This document shows positions 20,101-21,006 of a stretch of 21,006 bases of DNA, piece after piece (positions within the stretch are counted from its first letter, which is position 1; each line of letters starts with the position of its first letter). The DNA comes from UBA10003 sp964365025 (GTDB taxonomy: Bacteria; Patescibacteriota; Patescibacteriia; Magasanikbacterales; UBA10003): contig CAYIOJ010000012.1 of assembly GCA_964365025.1 (NCBI GenBank), positions 1 to 21,006 on the forward strand. The letters run 5' to 3'. The position numbers and the translations under genes were made by a program. The notes beneath the pieces are model-generated. The model saw only the letters and a program-made list of their open reading frames with translations. It ran no database searches and was not told the DNA's origin.

Positions 20101-20123
20101 AAAAGTGTTAGATAAGCTAAAAT
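20095..20123 (+). promoter_or_regulatory. Candidate promoter of map
   Basis: TAAAAT (20118-20123, five of six) is preceded at 17 bases by a poor -35 (TTGCAT). The start would fall near 20130, about 3 bases before the GTG at 20133, suggesting a nearly leaderless mRNA. Confidence 0.4.
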
Positions 20124-20132
20124 TAGAGTATT

Positions 20133-20915
20133 GTGGCACTAGAAAAAGTGACAATTAAAAAGTCGGAAGAGATTGCTGTTATTAAAAAGGGCGGGCGGCT
20201 TTTGGGTAATATTTTACAGCAATTAGCCAAAATGGTCAAACCTGGAATTACCACAGGTGACTTGGAAGCTAAAGCCGATGAATTGATTAAAAAAGCCGGC
20301 GGCCGGCCGTCATTCAAGGGTTATCATTCAAAAAACGAAATACCGTTTCCTTGCATTTTGTGCACCTCTGTTAATGATGAAATAGTACACGCCTCGCCGC
20401 TTCCCGCTCGCGTTTTAAAAAATGGCGACATTATTGGAATTGATATCGGCATGGAATATCCCGCTCAAAATGGATTTTATACCGATACGGCCGTGACGGT
20501 GGCAGCGGGAAAGATTAACGCGGAAAACAAGAAATTGATTGAGGTCACGCAAAAGGCCTTGCAAATTGGCATTAAGGCCGTTAAACCGGGAAACAAAATC
20601 AGCGATATCGGGCGAATGATTGAAAATTATGTGAAACCGTTTGGTTATGGAATAGTTAGGGATTTGGTCGGGCATGGCGTTGGCTACGCCGTGCACGAGT
20701 CGCCGCGCATTCCGAATTATTTTGATCCAGCGCTATCTAAAATTGAAATAAAAGAGGGGATGGTTTTGGCGATTGAACCAATGATTTCGTTGGGCGCTTG
20801 GAAAATAGTGGATGGCGATGACGGGTTTAGCATTAAAACAGCTGACGGTTCGTGGGCCGCGCATTTTGAACACACGATAGTGGTGACCAAGAGAGGGTGT
20901 GAAATAGTTACTTGA
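20133..20915 (+). CDS. map: Methionine aminopeptidase, type I
   Basis: The enzyme removes the initiator Met from new proteins. The 260-residue product has all five metal ligands: D104 (GIDIGMEY), D118 (YTDTA), H181 (GHGVG), E215 (AIEPM) and E246 (FEHT), plus the substrate-side H86. Start codon choice is open: GTG at 20133 has a T before it and fits the predicted promoter, while GTG at 20148 gives a protein whose start (MTIKKSEEIAVIKKGG) matches the usual family length more closely but has an A before it. I favour 20133. No infA or rpmJ follows within the window, so the rest of the operon is separated or absent here. Confidence 0.95.
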   Translation: MALEKVTIKKSEEIAVIKKGGRLLGNILQQLAKMVKPGITTGDLEAKADELIKKAGGRPSFKGYHSKNEIPFPCILCTSVNDEIVHASPLPARVLKNGDIIGIDIGMEYPAQNGFYTDTAVTVAAGKINAENKKLIEVTQKALQIGIKAVKPGNKISDIGRMIENYVKPFGYGIVRDLVGHGVGYAVHESPRIPNYFDPALSKIEIKEGMVLAIEPMISLGAWKIVDGDDGFSIKTADGSWAAHFEHTIVVTKRGCEIVT

Positions 20916-20956
20916 TAATTTCTAGGGATGAGCCAAGCCAAAAATTTATTATCAAG
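20911..20956. repeat. Inverted repeat overlapping the map stop
   Basis: CTTGATAAT (20911-20919) contains the map TGA and pairs perfectly with ATTATCAAG (20948-20956), the end of repeat copy B. The loop of 28 bases is unstructured. Confidence 0.5.
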
Positions 20957-21006
20957 CGAAGCGAGAGAAAAGAAAGTTTGCTTTCTTTTCCGAGCGAACG
21001 CAGATA
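20941..21006 (-). repeat. Palindromic repeat element, copy B (reaches the right edge)
   Basis: Read on the minus strand, it has the flanks TATCTGCGTTCGCTCGG and CTCGCTTCGCTTGATAATAA of copy A. The central stem is GAAAAGAAAG with CTTTCTTTTC around CAAA, different in sequence from copy A but of equal 22-base core length and fully paired. The start of the element coincides with the window edge, so it may extend further. Confidence 0.75.

Noticed and set aside
1..21006. tRNA, rRNA genes or CRISPR arrays
   Set aside because: I saw no cloverleaf, rRNA core sequence or regularly spaced repeat on either strand.

Overview
The window looks like chromosomal DNA from a Candidate Phyla Radiation (Patescibacteria) bacterium, most likely Parcubacteria-like. 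This is inferred from gene content and start-site signals, since no database search was possible. It carries the fused str, S10 and spc ribosomal operons in one run. The gene for L30 (rpmD) is missing between rpsE and rplO, which is characteristic of CPR genomes. Genes are packed with gaps of a few bases. S14, L28, L24 and adenylate kinase carry CxxC pairs typical of zinc-binding forms.

Layout. Positions 1-414 hold the start of a gene running off the left edge (minus strand, from 154), its promoter, and a truncated copy of the 3' half of rpmB with its terminator. Positions 415-2658 (minus) encode a large VIT plus VWA domain protein with its own promoter, Shine-Dalgarno site and terminator. 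Intact rpmB (2795-2968, minus) and an M50 membrane protease (3031-3654, plus) diverge from a shared palindromic promoter. A consensus promoter at 3651-3679 starts the long plus-strand run: rpsL, rpsG, fusA, a small acidic protein of unknown role (6868-7197), tuf, rpsJ, a structured leader (8843-9019), then rplC-rplD-rplW-rplB-rpsS-rplV-rpsC-rplP-rpmC-rpsQ-rplN-rplX-rplE-rpsN-rpsH-rplF-rplR-rpsE-rplO-secY-adk, ending at a bidirectional terminator (19612-19641). A convergent membrane protein gene (minus) and map (plus) follow, then a palindromic repeat at the right edge.

Main observations. (1) Almost no chromosomal gene here has a Shine-Dalgarno site, yet 30 of 31 have a T immediately before the start codon. 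(2) The two genes left of rpmB break this rule: both have purine-rich ribosome binding sites and an A before the ATG. (3) Those genes are separated by a 128-bp direct repeat of the rpmB 3' end plus terminator, so they look like cassettes inserted behind rpmB. (4) A palindromic repeat with conserved flanks and a covarying stem occurs twice (15138-15201 and 20941-21006). (5) Other small palindromes sit in the few wider gaps of the ribosomal operon.

The genes work together as the core of translation and membrane export: ribosomal proteins, EF-G, EF-Tu, SecY, and methionine aminopeptidase for N-terminal processing. Adenylate kinase sits next to secY, its common position.
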